NCBI GenBank assembly: GCA_046331245.1
Contig: JAXLRH010000005.1
Location: 124,001-188,000, forward strand
Length of the DNA stretch: 64,000 nucleotides
Direction of reading: 5' to 3'
Source: SSF14 sp046331245
GTDB lineage: Bacteria; Actinomycetota; Acidimicrobiia; Acidimicrobiales; Microtrichaceae
Shown here: piece by piece, positions 31,727 through 40,177 of the stretch
How the letters are laid out: each line of letters opens with the position of its first letter
How positions within the stretch are numbered: position 1 is the stretch's first letter
The notes under the pieces: generated by a model
The model's database searches: none
Seen by the model: the letters and a program-made list of their open reading frames with translations, nothing else
What the model was told of the DNA's origin: nothing
Position numbers and translations under genes: made by a program

Positions 31727-34029
31727 GCACGGTCGCGGCCTGGACCGCGCAGCAGCTGGCCGAGTTCAGCACGGTGTTCGACGGTGACGACGACGAGCGC
31801 CGCCTCGCGCTCGCGCTCGATCGCGTGGTGGAGTCATTCGACGCGGAGTTCGCAGCGGTCGTCGTCGACGGCGTCTGCCGGCGGGCGGTCGGGCTCGACG
31901 ACGCCTTCGCTCCGGTGTTCCTGGAGGTGCCCCTCGGTACGTCGCGTCGGGAGCACGCCGCGTTCGGCGAGGTGTGCGTGTCCGCCGCCGAGCTGCCCCT
32001 CGGCCCGGGCGACCATCGCATGGTCGTCGGTCGCGTCGGCGACCCGCTGAGCGCCGTCGAGATCACGCTGCTCCGGTCGATGGCGCGGAACCTCGCCGTC
32101 GCGCTCGAGCTCCACGAGGCGCGTGCGGCGGAGCGGCGACTCCACGACGAGATCGCGGAGCGGTCGCGGTCGAACGCATCGCTCGTCGCGAGCCTGTCCC
32201 AGCGCCAGCGGGTGCTCGACCACCAGTTCCGCATCCAGCGGGCCATCACCGAACGCGCGCCGATCATGTCGGTGCTCGACGCCATCACGACCTCGGCGGC
32301 CGAGCTGCTCCCGGACTCGATCATCGGGCTGTTGCTCGTGGAGTCGGGGAGCGACGTCGCCGCCCTCGTGGCGACCGTGGGACCCGACGGCGCGCTCCAC
32401 CGCACGAACGAGCGACGGGCGATCGGGGACGGCGTCGCCGGCCGGGCGATCGTCGAGAACGACCTCGTCGTGGCGGACGACTACGCGACCTCGCCCGACG
32501 GTGTCGACGACTTCGTGTCCCTCGGGGTCACGACCGCGATGGCCTCGCCGGTGCGACGCAACGGGCTCGCCGTCGGGTCGCTCGTGGCGATGTCGTGGCT
32601 GCCCGGTCGCCGGTTCTCCGAGGACGAGCAGCACCTGCTCCAGTCGCTGGCCGAGCACGGCTCCCTCGCGTTCAACGACGCCAGCGCCATCGAGGTGATC
32701 CAGCGCTCGCTCGAACGCGCCGTCCACGACTCGCACCACGACCAGCTCACCGGACTCGCGAACCGCAAGCAGGCGATCGGCCGGCTGGAGGAGTGGGCGG
32801 CGGAGAACTCCGGCACCACCGTGATCTTCATCGACATCGACCGCTTCAAGGCGGTGAACGACGCGTACGGCCACAGCACGGGCGACGAGATCCTCCGCAA
32901 CGTCGCACGTCGCCTCACCGACGTGACCCGCGTCGACGACCTCGTGGCCCGGCTCTCCGGTGACGAGTTCCTGGTGATCGCCCGATCACCCGACGAGTAC
33001 ACCGCGACCGATCTCGCGACGCGCATCGCCGACTCGCTGAGGTTCACGACGATGGTCGGGTTCCGCGAGATCCGGGTGACGGCGAGCGTCGGATGCGCCC
33101 GCCACATCCCCGGCGAGACCGCCGACGACGTGGTCGCCAACGCCGACCTGGCCATGTACCGGGCGAAGGACGCCGGCGGCGGGCAGCTGGTGCAGTTCGA
33201 CGGCGCGATGCGCGACGAGCGAACCGCAGAGCTCACGCTGGAGCGAGAGCTCCGGTTCGCGATCGAGCACGACGAGTTCGAGGTGTACTTCCAGCCGGTC
33301 GTGGACCTCGCCTCGTCGCGGTTGATCGGCGCCGAGGCGCTCATCCGCTGGAACCACCCGACAGAGGGCATGTTGTCGCCCGGCCGGTTCGTGGAGGCGG
33401 CCGAGGCCGCGGGGATCATCCACCAGATCGACGCCGCGGCGCTCCGCTGCTCCGTGCGTCACCTGCGCGGCTGGGAGCGGGACGGGCTGCTCGACGCCGA
33501 CTTCCGCATCAGCGTCAACGTGTCGGCCCGCCAGTTCCAGGACCAGAGCCTCGTGCACACGGTGGCCGGCGAGCTGGTCGACGGCGTGAGCCCCGGCCGC
33601 CTCTGGCTGGAGATCACCGAGACGGCGATGATGCGCGACGTCGAGGGCAGCCTCGCCACCATGCAGGGCCTCCGCGACCTCGGCGTGCACCTGTCGGTGG
33701 ACGACTTCGGGACCGGCTGGTCGTCGCTCGCGTACCTCAAGCAGTTTCCGGTGGAGGCGTTGAAGATCGACCAGAGCTTCGTGGCCGGCCTGTGCGTGAA
33801 CGCCGACGACTCGGCGATCGTCGAGGCCACCATCCAGCTGGCCGCCGCCCTGGGGCTGAGCGTGATCGCCGAAGGGGTCGAGACCCGTGACCAGGCGGAC
33901 GAGCTGCGCCGCCTCGGTTGTCGCTCGGTGCAGGGATACCTGTACGCGCGGCCGCTGGCAGCAGCCGAGTTCGCCCAGCGTTGGCTGGTGCCGTTCGCCG
34001 CGCTCGACGTCGGTCAGTCGCCGACCTGA
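31723..34029 (+). CDS. GAF-GGDEF-EAL c-di-GMP signalling protein
   Basis: 768 residues, GTG start overlapping the FIST gene (GTGA). The first 170 residues are an unassigned, possibly GAF-like region ending in a coiled segment (LHEARAAERRLHDEIAERS). A GAF domain spans about 190-335 (FRIQRAITERAPIMSVLDAI). GGDEF (about 345-500) has DIDRFKAVNDAYGHSTGDEI and an SGDEF site near 411, compatible with cyclase activity. EAL (about 515-755) has GAEALIRWNHP near 537, ITETAMMRD, VDDFGTGWSSL, LKIDQSF and VIAEGVET, so the metal and catalytic residues for phosphodiesterase are present. No membrane segment. The net direction of c-di-GMP turnover cannot be predicted. Confidence 0.93.
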   Translation: MSTVAAWTAQQLAEFSTVFDGDDDERRLALALDRVVESFDAEFAAVVVDGVCRRAVGLDDAFAPVFLEVPLGTSRREHAAFGEVCVSAAELPLGPGDHRMVVGRVGDPLSAVEITLLRSMARNLAVALELHEARAAERRLHDEIAERSRSNASLVASLSQRQRVLDHQFRIQRAITERAPIMSVLDAITTSAAELLPDSIIGLLLVESGSDVAALVATVGPDGALHRTNERRAIGDGVAGRAIVENDLVVADDYATSPDGVDDFVSLGVTTAMASPVRRNGLAVGSLVAMSWLPGRRFSEDEQHLLQSLAEHGSLAFNDASAIEVIQRSLERAVHDSHHDQLTGLANRKQAIGRLEEWAAENSGTTVIFIDIDRFKAVNDAYGHSTGDEILRNVARRLTDVTRVDDLVARLSGDEFLVIARSPDEYTATDLATRIADSLRFTTMVGFREIRVTASVGCARHIPGETADDVVANADLAMYRAKDAGGGQLVQFDGAMRDERTAELTLERELRFAIEHDEFEVYFQPVVDLASSRLIGAEALIRWNHPTEGMLSPGRFVEAAEAAGIIHQIDAAALRCSVRHLRGWERDGLLDADFRISVNVSARQFQDQSLVHTVAGELVDGVSPGRLWLEITETAMMRDVEGSLATMQGLRDLGVHLSVDDFGTGWSSLAYLKQFPVEALKIDQSFVAGLCVNADDSAIVEATIQLAAALGLSVIAEGVETRDQADELRRLGCRSVQGYLYARPLAAAEFAQRWLVPFAALDVGQSPT

Positions 34030-34038
34030 CGACCGTCG

Positions 34039-34308
34039 TCAGTAGCTGAAGGGTCGACCTTCGTCTTCGCGCTGGGCGGCCTTCACGCCGTACCCGAAGA
34101 TGAGCGCCGGAACGAGCAGCACGGCCGACACGACGATGCAGGCGATGATCGTCGTCGTGATCACCGGCCGGAACTCGGTGACGAACCCCACCACGAACAC
34201 GATCATGGCGATCAGCACGGCCGTGTAGCCGCCGCGTTTGGCCAGGTCGCACCAGTGGGCGATCTGGGCACGGCGCGCCAGGACGGGGTCGGTCTCGGTG
34301 TCGCTCAC
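34039..34308 (-). CDS. Small two-helix membrane protein
   Basis: 89 residues. Two hydrophobic helices (GGYTAVLIAMIVFVVGFVTE and TTTIIACIVVSAVLLVPALI) are separated by a short loop FRPVIT, with a charged C-terminus YGVKAAQREDEGRPFSY. No enzymatic motif. It lies 13 bp downstream of the DUF5317 gene on the same strand, so they may be co-transcribed. I cannot assign a function. Confidence 0.65.
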   Translation of the reverse strand: MSDTETDPVLARRAQIAHWCDLAKRGGYTAVLIAMIVFVVGFVTEFRPVITTTIIACIVVSAVLLVPALIFGYGVKAAQREDEGRPFSY

Positions 34309-34321
34309 GCCGACCAGCTTG

Positions 34322-35047
34322 TCACTCGCCGTCGTCCCACACCTCGTCGGCGTCCCACTCGTCGTCGGGTTCGGGGGCCTCGTCGGCGCGCGTCCTGCGC
34401 CGAGCGCCGGCGAGTTGCGTCATGCGGGACGGGTGCAGGCCCGGGCCACGACGCCGTGCCGGCCCTTGTCCGAGGGGGGCGATGCGACGGCGGTAGTCGC
34501 CGTCGCGGTCACGCCGGACGAATCGGCCGCGCACCAGCGAGGCGGTGACCAGGAGGTAGCCCACCTGCAGCAGCACGTCGCCGAACGAGATCACCTGGCC
34601 CGTCGGCAGCGCGATGGTCTCGCCGAGCCAGGTGAGCGAGTCGTCGTTCGTCGCGACGTGACGGGCGCCCGCGAGTTCGATGCGTCCGGTCGTGTTCTTC
34701 TCGATGACGCCGGCGCTCACCAGCGCGTCACGGCTGGTCGGCACGCCCCAGTCGACGACGGTCGGCACGAGGTTGAGGAACAGCCCGAGCGCGATCACCA
34801 CCATGCCGCCCAGGCGGATGTTGGCGATGGTGAAGGCGAGCAGCGCGAGCGCGCTCAGGATCTCGAGCACGACGGCCCATCCGCCCGAGACGCCGCTGAC
34901 CCGGATGACGAGCTGCACCAGCAGGCCCCCGGCGCCGGCCTGCCAGAGCTCGGGGCGGTAGTGGAGGACCCGCCCGAGGTTGCCGCCGTTGCGCAGGCCC
35001 AACGCGAGCCCGGCGCCGATCGCGAGCACGGTGAGCAGGGCCGCCAT
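34322..35047 (-). CDS. DUF5317 family membrane protein
   Basis: 241 residues. Hydrophobic segments cover residues 2-16, 36-52, 58-77, 80-98 and about 145-170. GLRNGGNLGRVLHYRPELWQ after the first and RLGGMVVIALGLFLNLVPTV later match the DUF5317 family of multi-pass proteins. VPTSRDALVSAGV is a likely extracytoplasmic loop. The C-terminal 70 residues are cytoplasmic, first Arg-rich and then very acidic (DEWDADEVWDDGE). TACGCT lies 6 nt before the ATG. It is divergent from an enoyl-CoA hydratase by only 37 bp. Function unknown. Confidence 0.7.
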   Translation of the reverse strand: MAALLTVLAIGAGLALGLRNGGNLGRVLHYRPELWQAGAGGLLVQLVIRVSGVSGGWAVVLEILSALALLAFTIANIRLGGMVVIALGLFLNLVPTVVDWGVPTSRDALVSAGVIEKNTTGRIELAGARHVATNDDSLTWLGETIALPTGQVISFGDVLLQVGYLLVTASLVRGRFVRRDRDGDYRRRIAPLGQGPARRRGPGLHPSRMTQLAGARRRTRADEAPEPDDEWDADEVWDDGE

Positions 35048-35084
35048 GGGTCGAGCGTAGACCCCGCCCGGTAGAGTCCGGCGC
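35048..35084. promoter_or_regulatory. Divergent promoters in a 37-bp gap
   Basis: TACGCT (minus strand, 35054-35059) stands 6 nt before the DUF5317 ATG, and TAGAGT (plus strand, 35072-35077) stands 7 nt before the hydratase ATG. The -35 region of each promoter would fall within or beyond the other's -10, so the two cannot be fully independent. Confidence 0.45.
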
Positions 35085-35873
35085 ATGGCAGACCCTTCGA
35101 CGGAACTCCTCGTCTCCTGTGACGACGGCATCCTGACGCTCACGATCAACCGCCCCGAGAAGCGCAACTCGCTGTCCTGGGACGTCATCAGCGGCCTGCG
35201 CGAGGCGGTCGCCGCGGCCCGCGACGACGCCGACGTTCGCTGCGTCGTCATCACCGGCGCCGGCGACAAGGCGTTCTGCGCCGGCGCGGACCTGTCGGGG
35301 ATGGCGGCCGACGCGTCGTTCGCCGAGGTGCACGACGCCCGTGGCGAGCTCGCCCGCCTGTTCCTCGACCTGTACGCCCTCGGGAAGCCCACCATCGCCA
35401 AGGTGCGGGGCTTCTGCCTCGCCGGCGGGTTCGGCCTCGCGCTCGCGTGCGATCTCGTGGTGGCGGCCGACGACGCCAGGTTCGCGACGCCGGAGATCAA
35501 CGTGGGCCTGTGGCCGTACATGATCACGGTGCCGCTCACCCGATCGATGCCGCCGAAGAAGGCGCTCGAGCTGATGATGACCGGCCGGCGCATCGACGCC
35601 GCGGAGGCCGACGCCCTGGGCCTGCTCACCCGCGTGGTGCCGGTCGACGAGCTCGACGAGACGGTGCACGAGTTGGCCACGACGCTGGCCTCGAAGTCGC
35701 CGTCGGTCATGCGGATGGGCCGCGACTCGTTCTACTCGGTGTGGGGTCGGGGCGCGGCGGAGTCGCTCGCCCAGCTGCACCCGCTGCTCACCCTCAACAC
35801 GTCGCTCGAGGACGCGGCCGAGGGCATCACCGCGTTCCTCGAGAAGCGCGAGCCGCGTTGGACGGGCCGCTGA
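35085..35873 (+). CDS. Enoyl-CoA hydratase/isomerase family protein
   Basis: 262 residues of crotonase fold: LTLTINRPEKRNSLSWDVIS, VVITGAGDKAFCAGADLSGM (first oxyanion strand) and KVRGFCLAGGFGLALACDLV (second oxyanion glycine). FATPEINVGLWPYMITVPLT carries the retained acidic residue equivalent to Glu164 of rat hydratase. The position of Glu144 is glycine (GGFGLAL), so a hydratase reaction is less certain than an isomerase or other crotonase chemistry. It stands 26 bp before the acyl-CoA carboxylase gene, consistent with branched-chain acid or propionate metabolism. Confidence 0.88.
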   Translation: MADPSTELLVSCDDGILTLTINRPEKRNSLSWDVISGLREAVAAARDDADVRCVVITGAGDKAFCAGADLSGMAADASFAEVHDARGELARLFLDLYALGKPTIAKVRGFCLAGGFGLALACDLVVAADDARFATPEINVGLWPYMITVPLTRSMPPKKALELMMTGRRIDAAEADALGLLTRVVPVDELDETVHELATTLASKSPSVMRMGRDSFYSVWGRGAAESLAQLHPLLTLNTSLEDAAEGITAFLEKREPRWTGR

Positions 35874-35885
35874 CCTCATTGAGGC

Positions 35886-35891
35886 TAGGTT
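35886..35891 (+). promoter_or_regulatory. -10 element of carboxyltransferase gene
   Basis: TAGGTT ends 8 nt before the ATG at 35900. Confidence 0.3.
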
Positions 35892-35899
35892 CAGCCGTC

Positions 35900-37480
35900 A
35901 TGGCAGACGACGTCGACGAGCGGTACAACTGGGGCCCCCTGGTCGCGGACCTCGCACAGCGCAAGGAGACGGCGCTGGCGATGGGCGGGCCCGAGCGGGT
36001 GGAGCGGCAGCGCAGCCTCGGCAAGCTGCCGGTGCGGGAGCGGCTCGACCTGTTCCTCGATCCTGGGAGCTTCGTCGAGTACGGCATGCTCGCCGACCAC
36101 ATGGACCCGGGGCTCGCCTCGAAGGGCAGCTTCGCGGCCGACGGCTGCATCACCGGCATCGGCAACGTCGACGGACGCCCGGTCGCCGTCGTCGCCTACG
36201 ACTTCACGATCATGGCCGGCTCCATGGGCCAGGTGAACGAGGAGAAGGTCACCCGGCTCCGTGAGCTCGTGCTGCGCCAGCGCATCCCGATCGTGTGGCT
36301 GCTCGACTCCGCCGGCGCCCGTGTGGGCGGCAGCACCGGCTCGACGTTCGCCGGCGCGGGAGCGCTGTTCCGCGAGCAGGTCGTGCTCTCTGGCGTCGTG
36401 CCCCAGGTGGCGGCGCTCATGGGCCACTGCGCCGCCGGCACCGCCTACATCCCGGCGCTCACCGACTTCATCGTGATGGTGAAGGGCATCAGCTCCATGG
36501 CACTGGCCGGCCGCCATCTCGTGAAGGCGGCCACCGGCGAGGACGTGACCGAGGAGGAGATGGGCGGCTCAGAGGTCCACACGAAGGTGTCGGGCGTCGC
36601 CGACCTCGAGGTCGCCGACGACGTCGAGTGCCTCCAGGCCGTGAAGCGCTACCTCTCGTTCTTCCCGTCCAACAACACCACGCCGCCCCCGGTGAAGGAG
36701 ACGGCCGATCCCGACGACCGCCGCGCCGAGGACCTGTACTCGATCGTCCCCACCGCGCCCCGGCGGGCGTACGACATGGTGAAGGTCGTGACGGCGATCG
36801 TCGACGACGGCGACTTCTTCGAGGTGAAGCCCGCCTGGGCCAAGAACATCGTGTGCGGGTTCGCCCGCATGGGCGGCGACCCGGTGGGCATCGTGGCCAG
36901 CCAGCCGAAGGTGCTCGGCGGCGCCCTCGACGTGAACGCCGCCGACAAGTGCGCGCGGTTCGTGTGGCTGTGCGACGCGTTCGGCATCCCGCTCGTGTTC
37001 CTGCACGACGTGCCGGGCTTCGTGGTCGGCTCGGTCGTGGAGAAGCAGGGCATCATCCGCCACGGCGCCAAGATGCTGTTCGCCGTGAGCGAGGCCACCG
37101 TGCCGAAGATCTCGGTCATCCTCCGCAAGAGCTACGGCGCCGGCTACTTCGTGATGAACGGCCGGGCCTACGAAGCCGACTACCTGGTCGCGTGGCCGAC
37201 GGCGGAGATCGCCGTCATGGGGCCCGACGGCGTGGTGAACATCGCGTTCCGCAAGCAGCTCGAGGAGAAGCCCGAGGGCCCCGAGCGCGACGCCTACCGC
37301 ATCGAGCTCGCCGAGATGATCCGCGCCAACATCGACCCGTGGGTCGCCGCCGGGCACGCGCTGGTGGACGACGTCATCGACCCGGCCGACACCCGGGCCA
37401 CGATCATCGCCGGCCTCCGGGCCAACCGGAACAAGCAGGTCTTCCGCCCGTGGCGGAAGCACGGCGTGATGCCCGTATGA
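35900..37480 (+). CDS. Acyl-CoA carboxylase, carboxyltransferase (beta) subunit
   Basis: 526 residues, the normal length of PccB/AccD-type subunits. N half: GKLPVRERLDLFLDPGSFVE, WLLDSAGARVGGSTGSTFAG and the first oxyanion GHCAAGTAYIPAL. C half: VGIVASQPKVLGGALDVNAA, LVFLHDVPGFVVGSVVEKQG and KISVILRKSYGAGYFVMNGR. It moves carboxylate from carboxybiotin to an acyl-CoA such as propionyl-, methylcrotonyl- or acetyl-CoA; the side chain specificity is not resolved. Downstream lies a separate biotin carrier gene. A biotin carboxylase subunit is absent from the window. The last codons and stop are tandemly duplicated just after the gene. Confidence 0.95.
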   Translation: MADDVDERYNWGPLVADLAQRKETALAMGGPERVERQRSLGKLPVRERLDLFLDPGSFVEYGMLADHMDPGLASKGSFAADGCITGIGNVDGRPVAVVAYDFTIMAGSMGQVNEEKVTRLRELVLRQRIPIVWLLDSAGARVGGSTGSTFAGAGALFREQVVLSGVVPQVAALMGHCAAGTAYIPALTDFIVMVKGISSMALAGRHLVKAATGEDVTEEEMGGSEVHTKVSGVADLEVADDVECLQAVKRYLSFFPSNNTTPPPVKETADPDDRRAEDLYSIVPTAPRRAYDMVKVVTAIVDDGDFFEVKPAWAKNIVCGFARMGGDPVGIVASQPKVLGGALDVNAADKCARFVWLCDAFGIPLVFLHDVPGFVVGSVVEKQGIIRHGAKMLFAVSEATVPKISVILRKSYGAGYFVMNGRAYEADYLVAWPTAEIAVMGPDGVVNIAFRKQLEEKPEGPERDAYRIELAEMIRANIDPWVAAGHALVDDVIDPADTRATIIAGLRANRNKQVFRPWRKHGVMPV

Positions 37481-37500
37481 GCGGCGTGATGCCGGTATGA
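37463..37500 (+). repeat. 20-bp-period tandem duplication of a gene end
   Basis: GGCGTGATGCCCGTATGA (37463-37480) and GGCGTGATGCCGGTATGA (37483-37500) differ at one base. Each encodes GVMPV-stop. The first ends the carboxyltransferase, and the second would end an eight-codon frame starting from the ATGA overlap. Looks like a local slippage duplication. Confidence 0.85.
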
Positions 37501-37528
37501 CACGAGCTGCAACGAGAGGGAGCAACTG

Positions 37529-37744
37529 ATGGACGTCCACGCAGAGATCACCGCCAACGTGTGGCAGGTACGCACCGAGGTGGGCGCCACCGTGTCGGAG
37601 GGCGACGAGCTGGTCATCCTCGAGTCCATGAAGATGGAGATCCCCGTCGAGGCGCCGATCTCGGGCACGGTCACGGCCATTGCGGTGAAGCCGGACGACC
37701 AGGTGACCGAGGGCGATCTCGTCCTCACCATCGACCCGTCGTAG
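37529..37744 (+). CDS. Biotin carboxyl carrier protein
   Basis: 71 residues, a lone biotinyl domain. LESMKMEIPVEAPISG contains the biotin-accepting lysine K35 in the MKM motif, with the hairpin-forming GTV and VTEGDLVLTI strands at the end. It shuttles carboxylate between a biotin carboxylase and the carboxyltransferase encoded just upstream. The ribosome site GAGAGGGAG lies 6-9 nt before the ATG. Small stand-alone carriers of this kind are common in actinobacteria. Confidence 0.93.
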   Translation: MDVHAEITANVWQVRTEVGATVSEGDELVILESMKMEIPVEAPISGTVTAIAVKPDDQVTEGDLVLTIDPS

Positions 37745-37748
37745 GCCC

Positions 37749-38474
37749 GTGATCCGCAGCGAGACGACCGACCGCGTCGCCGTCCTCACGATCGACCGCC
37801 AGGAGCGCCGCAACGCGCTCAACCTCGAGGCGCTCGAGGCGCTCGACGCCGCGATGGCGGCGGCGATCGACGACGGCGTGGCCGCCGTCATCATCCGCGG
37901 CGAGGGCGGTCACTTCTGCGCCGGCGCCGACCTGAAGGAGCTCGAGGACCTGTCGTTCGACACCCGGCTCCGCGGGGTGCTCGAGCACATCGCCAACGTC
38001 CCCGTGCCCACCTTCGCCGCGATCTCGGGCGCGTGCATGGGGCTGGGGATGCAGCTCGCGCTGGCCTGCGACATCCGTGTCGCCACGCCGGACGCGTACT
38101 TCGGCATCCCGGCGGGGAAGCTCGGCCTGGTCGTGAACCACTGGACGCTGCAGCGCCTCGCGTGGTGCCTCGGCTTCGGGGCGGCGCGCCTCATGGTGCT
38201 CACGGCGGACACGCTCGCCGAGGAGGACGCCTGGCGTCTGGGGTTCACGCAGGTGCGCGGCGACCTCGACGCGGCGAAGGAGCTGGCCGCCCGGGTGTGC
38301 GACCTCGCGCCGCTGTCGCTCGCCGGCACCAAGGTGGGTCTCAACCTGGTCGAGCGGGCCCTCGACGAGCCGGCGTTCAACGAGGCCTTCACCCGCGCCT
38401 GGACGAGCGAGGACCTCGCCGAGGGTCGGTTGGCGTTCAGCGAGCGCCGCTCGCCGGTGTTCAAGGGCCGCTGA
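37749..38474 (+). CDS. Crotonase-family protein lacking both hydratase glutamates
   Basis: 241 residues, GTG start 4 bp after the biotin carrier. Crotonase landmarks: VLTIDRQERRNALNLEALEA, IIRGEGGHFCAGADLKELED and FAAISGACMGLGMQLALACD. Where hydratases have their two catalytic glutamates, this protein has Gln (GMQLAL) and Ala (IPAGKLGLVV). It is thus unlikely to be a classical enoyl-CoA hydratase and may catalyse another CoA-thioester reaction such as isomerisation or hydrolysis. It is clustered with acyl-CoA carboxylase genes. The C-terminal 60 residues (ERALDEPAFNEAFTRAWTSE) are the usual trimerisation helices. Confidence 0.85.
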   Translation: MIRSETTDRVAVLTIDRQERRNALNLEALEALDAAMAAAIDDGVAAVIIRGEGGHFCAGADLKELEDLSFDTRLRGVLEHIANVPVPTFAAISGACMGLGMQLALACDIRVATPDAYFGIPAGKLGLVVNHWTLQRLAWCLGFGAARLMVLTADTLAEEDAWRLGFTQVRGDLDAAKELAARVCDLAPLSLAGTKVGLNLVERALDEPAFNEAFTRAWTSEDLAEGRLAFSERRSPVFKGR

Positions 38475-38490
38475 GCAGGGGAGCGGCGCG

Positions 38491-39024
38491 CTACTTGGCG
38501 CTGCCCCGCACCGACCCCTTGGTGCGGCCGCCGGTCACCCGGTAGACGGCGCAGAGGATCGAGCGGTCGCGCTTCGTCGACCACGACGACTCCGAGGGCC
38601 ACCACGTCTGGATGTCGTAGTCGCTGGCCTCCCACTGGATGCCCATGAAGGCGGTGAAGCCGGCGAAGCACTGCGCCTCGGCGGCGTTCGCCACGGCGAG
38701 CGCGCCCGGGTAGGCCGTGCCGTTGGGCGTCGGGGTGCCCATGTCGATCTTGGTCTGGGCGTACACCTCGTAGGTGTGGGACTCCTCGCACGGCACGACC
38801 ATCACGGCGAATGGTTGCTGCGCCGGATCGGGGAGCTCGTTCAGGCACTGCCCGGCCAGCACCGCCTCGGTGGGGGTGAGGACGCCGGACAGCGCCGTGG
38901 TCGTGGTGACGTCGGACGTGGTCGTGGTGGCCGCGGCCCCCGTGCCCGAGTCGCCGTTGCACGCGGCGAGCGGGCTGCACGCGAGCACGGCGGCGCCGAG
39001 CGCGACGGGGAATCGGAACTTCAC
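38491..39024 (-). CDS. Septum-formation domain lipoprotein
   Basis: 177 residues from GTG. KFRFPVALGAAVLACSPLAAC is a lipoprotein signal, followed by a Thr-rich linker. The mature domain has AGQCLNELPDPA, VMVVPCEESHTYEVYAQTKI and AEAQCFAGFTAF. The spacing C...C..SH..EVY, then a later C, is typical of the Septum_form family of actinobacterial secreted proteins. Their role in septation is suggested by family name more than by direct evidence. GTG at 39033 is an alternative start. It lies 31 bp downstream of the sortase on the same strand. Confidence 0.7.
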   Translation of the reverse strand: MKFRFPVALGAAVLACSPLAACNGDSGTGAAATTTTSDVTTTTALSGVLTPTEAVLAGQCLNELPDPAQQPFAVMVVPCEESHTYEVYAQTKIDMGTPTPNGTAYPGALAVANAAEAQCFAGFTAFMGIQWEASDYDIQTWWPSESSWSTKRDRSILCAVYRVTGGRTKGSVRGSAK

Positions 39025-39055
39025 GGCCGACACCCTAGATGTCGGCCGGGGTCGC

Positions 39056-40069
39056 TCAGAAGGAGGGCAGGAACCGGTCCATGTGCACGAAGCAGAACCA
39101 CAGCGGGGCGATGCTGGCCACGACCGTGAACACGTAGACGGGCCAGCCCCGCCGCTCGCGGCGCCGGAGCAGTGCAGCAACGCCCATCGAGCCGAGCCAC
39201 AACGCCACGACGACGGCGAGGAAGAGGAGCGACGGCGTGAGCTCGTTGGGGTCGCCGGCGATCATGTCCTCGGCGGTCTCGGTCTTCGGCTGGAAGACGG
39301 TCTCGGAGTTGCCCGTCGTCGGCGGGACGGTGGTGGCGGTCGGCGCCTCCGCCGGCTCGGCCACGAGCTTCGCCTGCACGATGATGCGCAGCTTCGCCGA
39401 GTACTTCGGGTGGCAGGCGGTGAGCGTGAGCCGGTTGTCGTCGGTCGGCGCGAGCACGCTCACGTCGTTCGGGTTCACCGCGAACCAGCCCGGCCCCCAC
39501 GTGCCGCCGCTCTTGCCCGAGCGTCGGTTGGCCGGCGACTCCATCACCTCGTAGACGAACTTGCCCTGCGGCGTGTAGGTCACGACCTTGTCGCCCGGCA
39601 CGAGCTCGTCGATGCGGTTGAAGGGGGCGCCGTAGGTGGTGCGGTGCCCGGCGATGGACGCGTTGCCGGCGTTGCCGGGCAGCGGGGTGCCGGGATAGTG
39701 GCCGGGCCCCTTCCGCAGGTCCGCCTTGCTGACGCCCTCGACGAACGTCTTGCTGCGCAGCCCGATCTTCGGGATCTCGATGAACCCACCCGGCTGGCCC
39801 TCGCTCGGCGCCGTCGCGGCCTCGGCCGTCGTGGGGTCGATGTGCGCGAGCTTCGCCGTGATCTCCTGGGCGATCGCGTCGGGGTCGGCGGAGTCGGAGG
39901 TCTGGGAGGTGCTGAGCCCGACGCTGCGGCCGAGCGACCGGGTCAGGTCGGCCTGGTGGCTCTCCTCGTCGAGCTTGGTGCCCCACAGCTGGTAGCCGAC
40001 GAACAGCAGCAGCACGATGCCCGCGAAGATGAGCGTCCGGCCGAGGCCGCCGAGCAGTCGGTTCAACAT
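39056..40069 (-). CDS. Sortase, class E-like, with C-terminal membrane segments
   Basis: 337 residues. One N-terminal membrane helix (GRTLIFAGIVLLLFVGYQLW) precedes the sortase fold: IPKIGLRSKTFVEGVSKADL, the catalytic His in IAGHRTTYGAPF and the catalytic Cys in TLTACHPKYSAKLRI, with Arg seven residues after it. TLTxC-P is the actinobacterial class E/D signature. The C-terminus has two more helices (LLFLAVVVALWLGSMGVAAL and YVFTVVASIAPLWFCFVHMD). It cleaves sorting signals and links proteins to the wall or pili. No substrate with an LPxTG/LAxTG motif is found in the window. TACCGT is 8 nt before the ATG. Confidence 0.92.
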   Translation of the reverse strand: MLNRLLGGLGRTLIFAGIVLLLFVGYQLWGTKLDEESHQADLTRSLGRSVGLSTSQTSDSADPDAIAQEITAKLAHIDPTTAEAATAPSEGQPGGFIEIPKIGLRSKTFVEGVSKADLRKGPGHYPGTPLPGNAGNASIAGHRTTYGAPFNRIDELVPGDKVVTYTPQGKFVYEVMESPANRRSGKSGGTWGPGWFAVNPNDVSVLAPTDDNRLTLTACHPKYSAKLRIIVQAKLVAEPAEAPTATTVPPTTGNSETVFQPKTETAEDMIAGDPNELTPSLLFLAVVVALWLGSMGVAALLRRRERRGWPVYVFTVVASIAPLWFCFVHMDRFLPSF

Positions 40070-40101
40070 TCCGTTCAACGGTAGCGGCGAGATCCTCGAT
40101 A

Positions 40102-40131
40102 TTGGTGGCCCCTCCGGGCGGCCGGTAGCCT
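40102..40131 (+). promoter_or_regulatory. Promoter of the ccm operon
   Basis: TTGGTG (40102-40107) and TAGCCT (40126-40131) are 18 nt apart in the 108-bp gap between sortase and ccmA. The transcript would carry about 40 nt before the ccmA start, which fits a leadered operon. Confidence 0.45.
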
Positions 40132-40177
40132 CGCGCCGCGCTCGGCCACGTCGTCGCAGCCCGGCGCGACACCCCAG

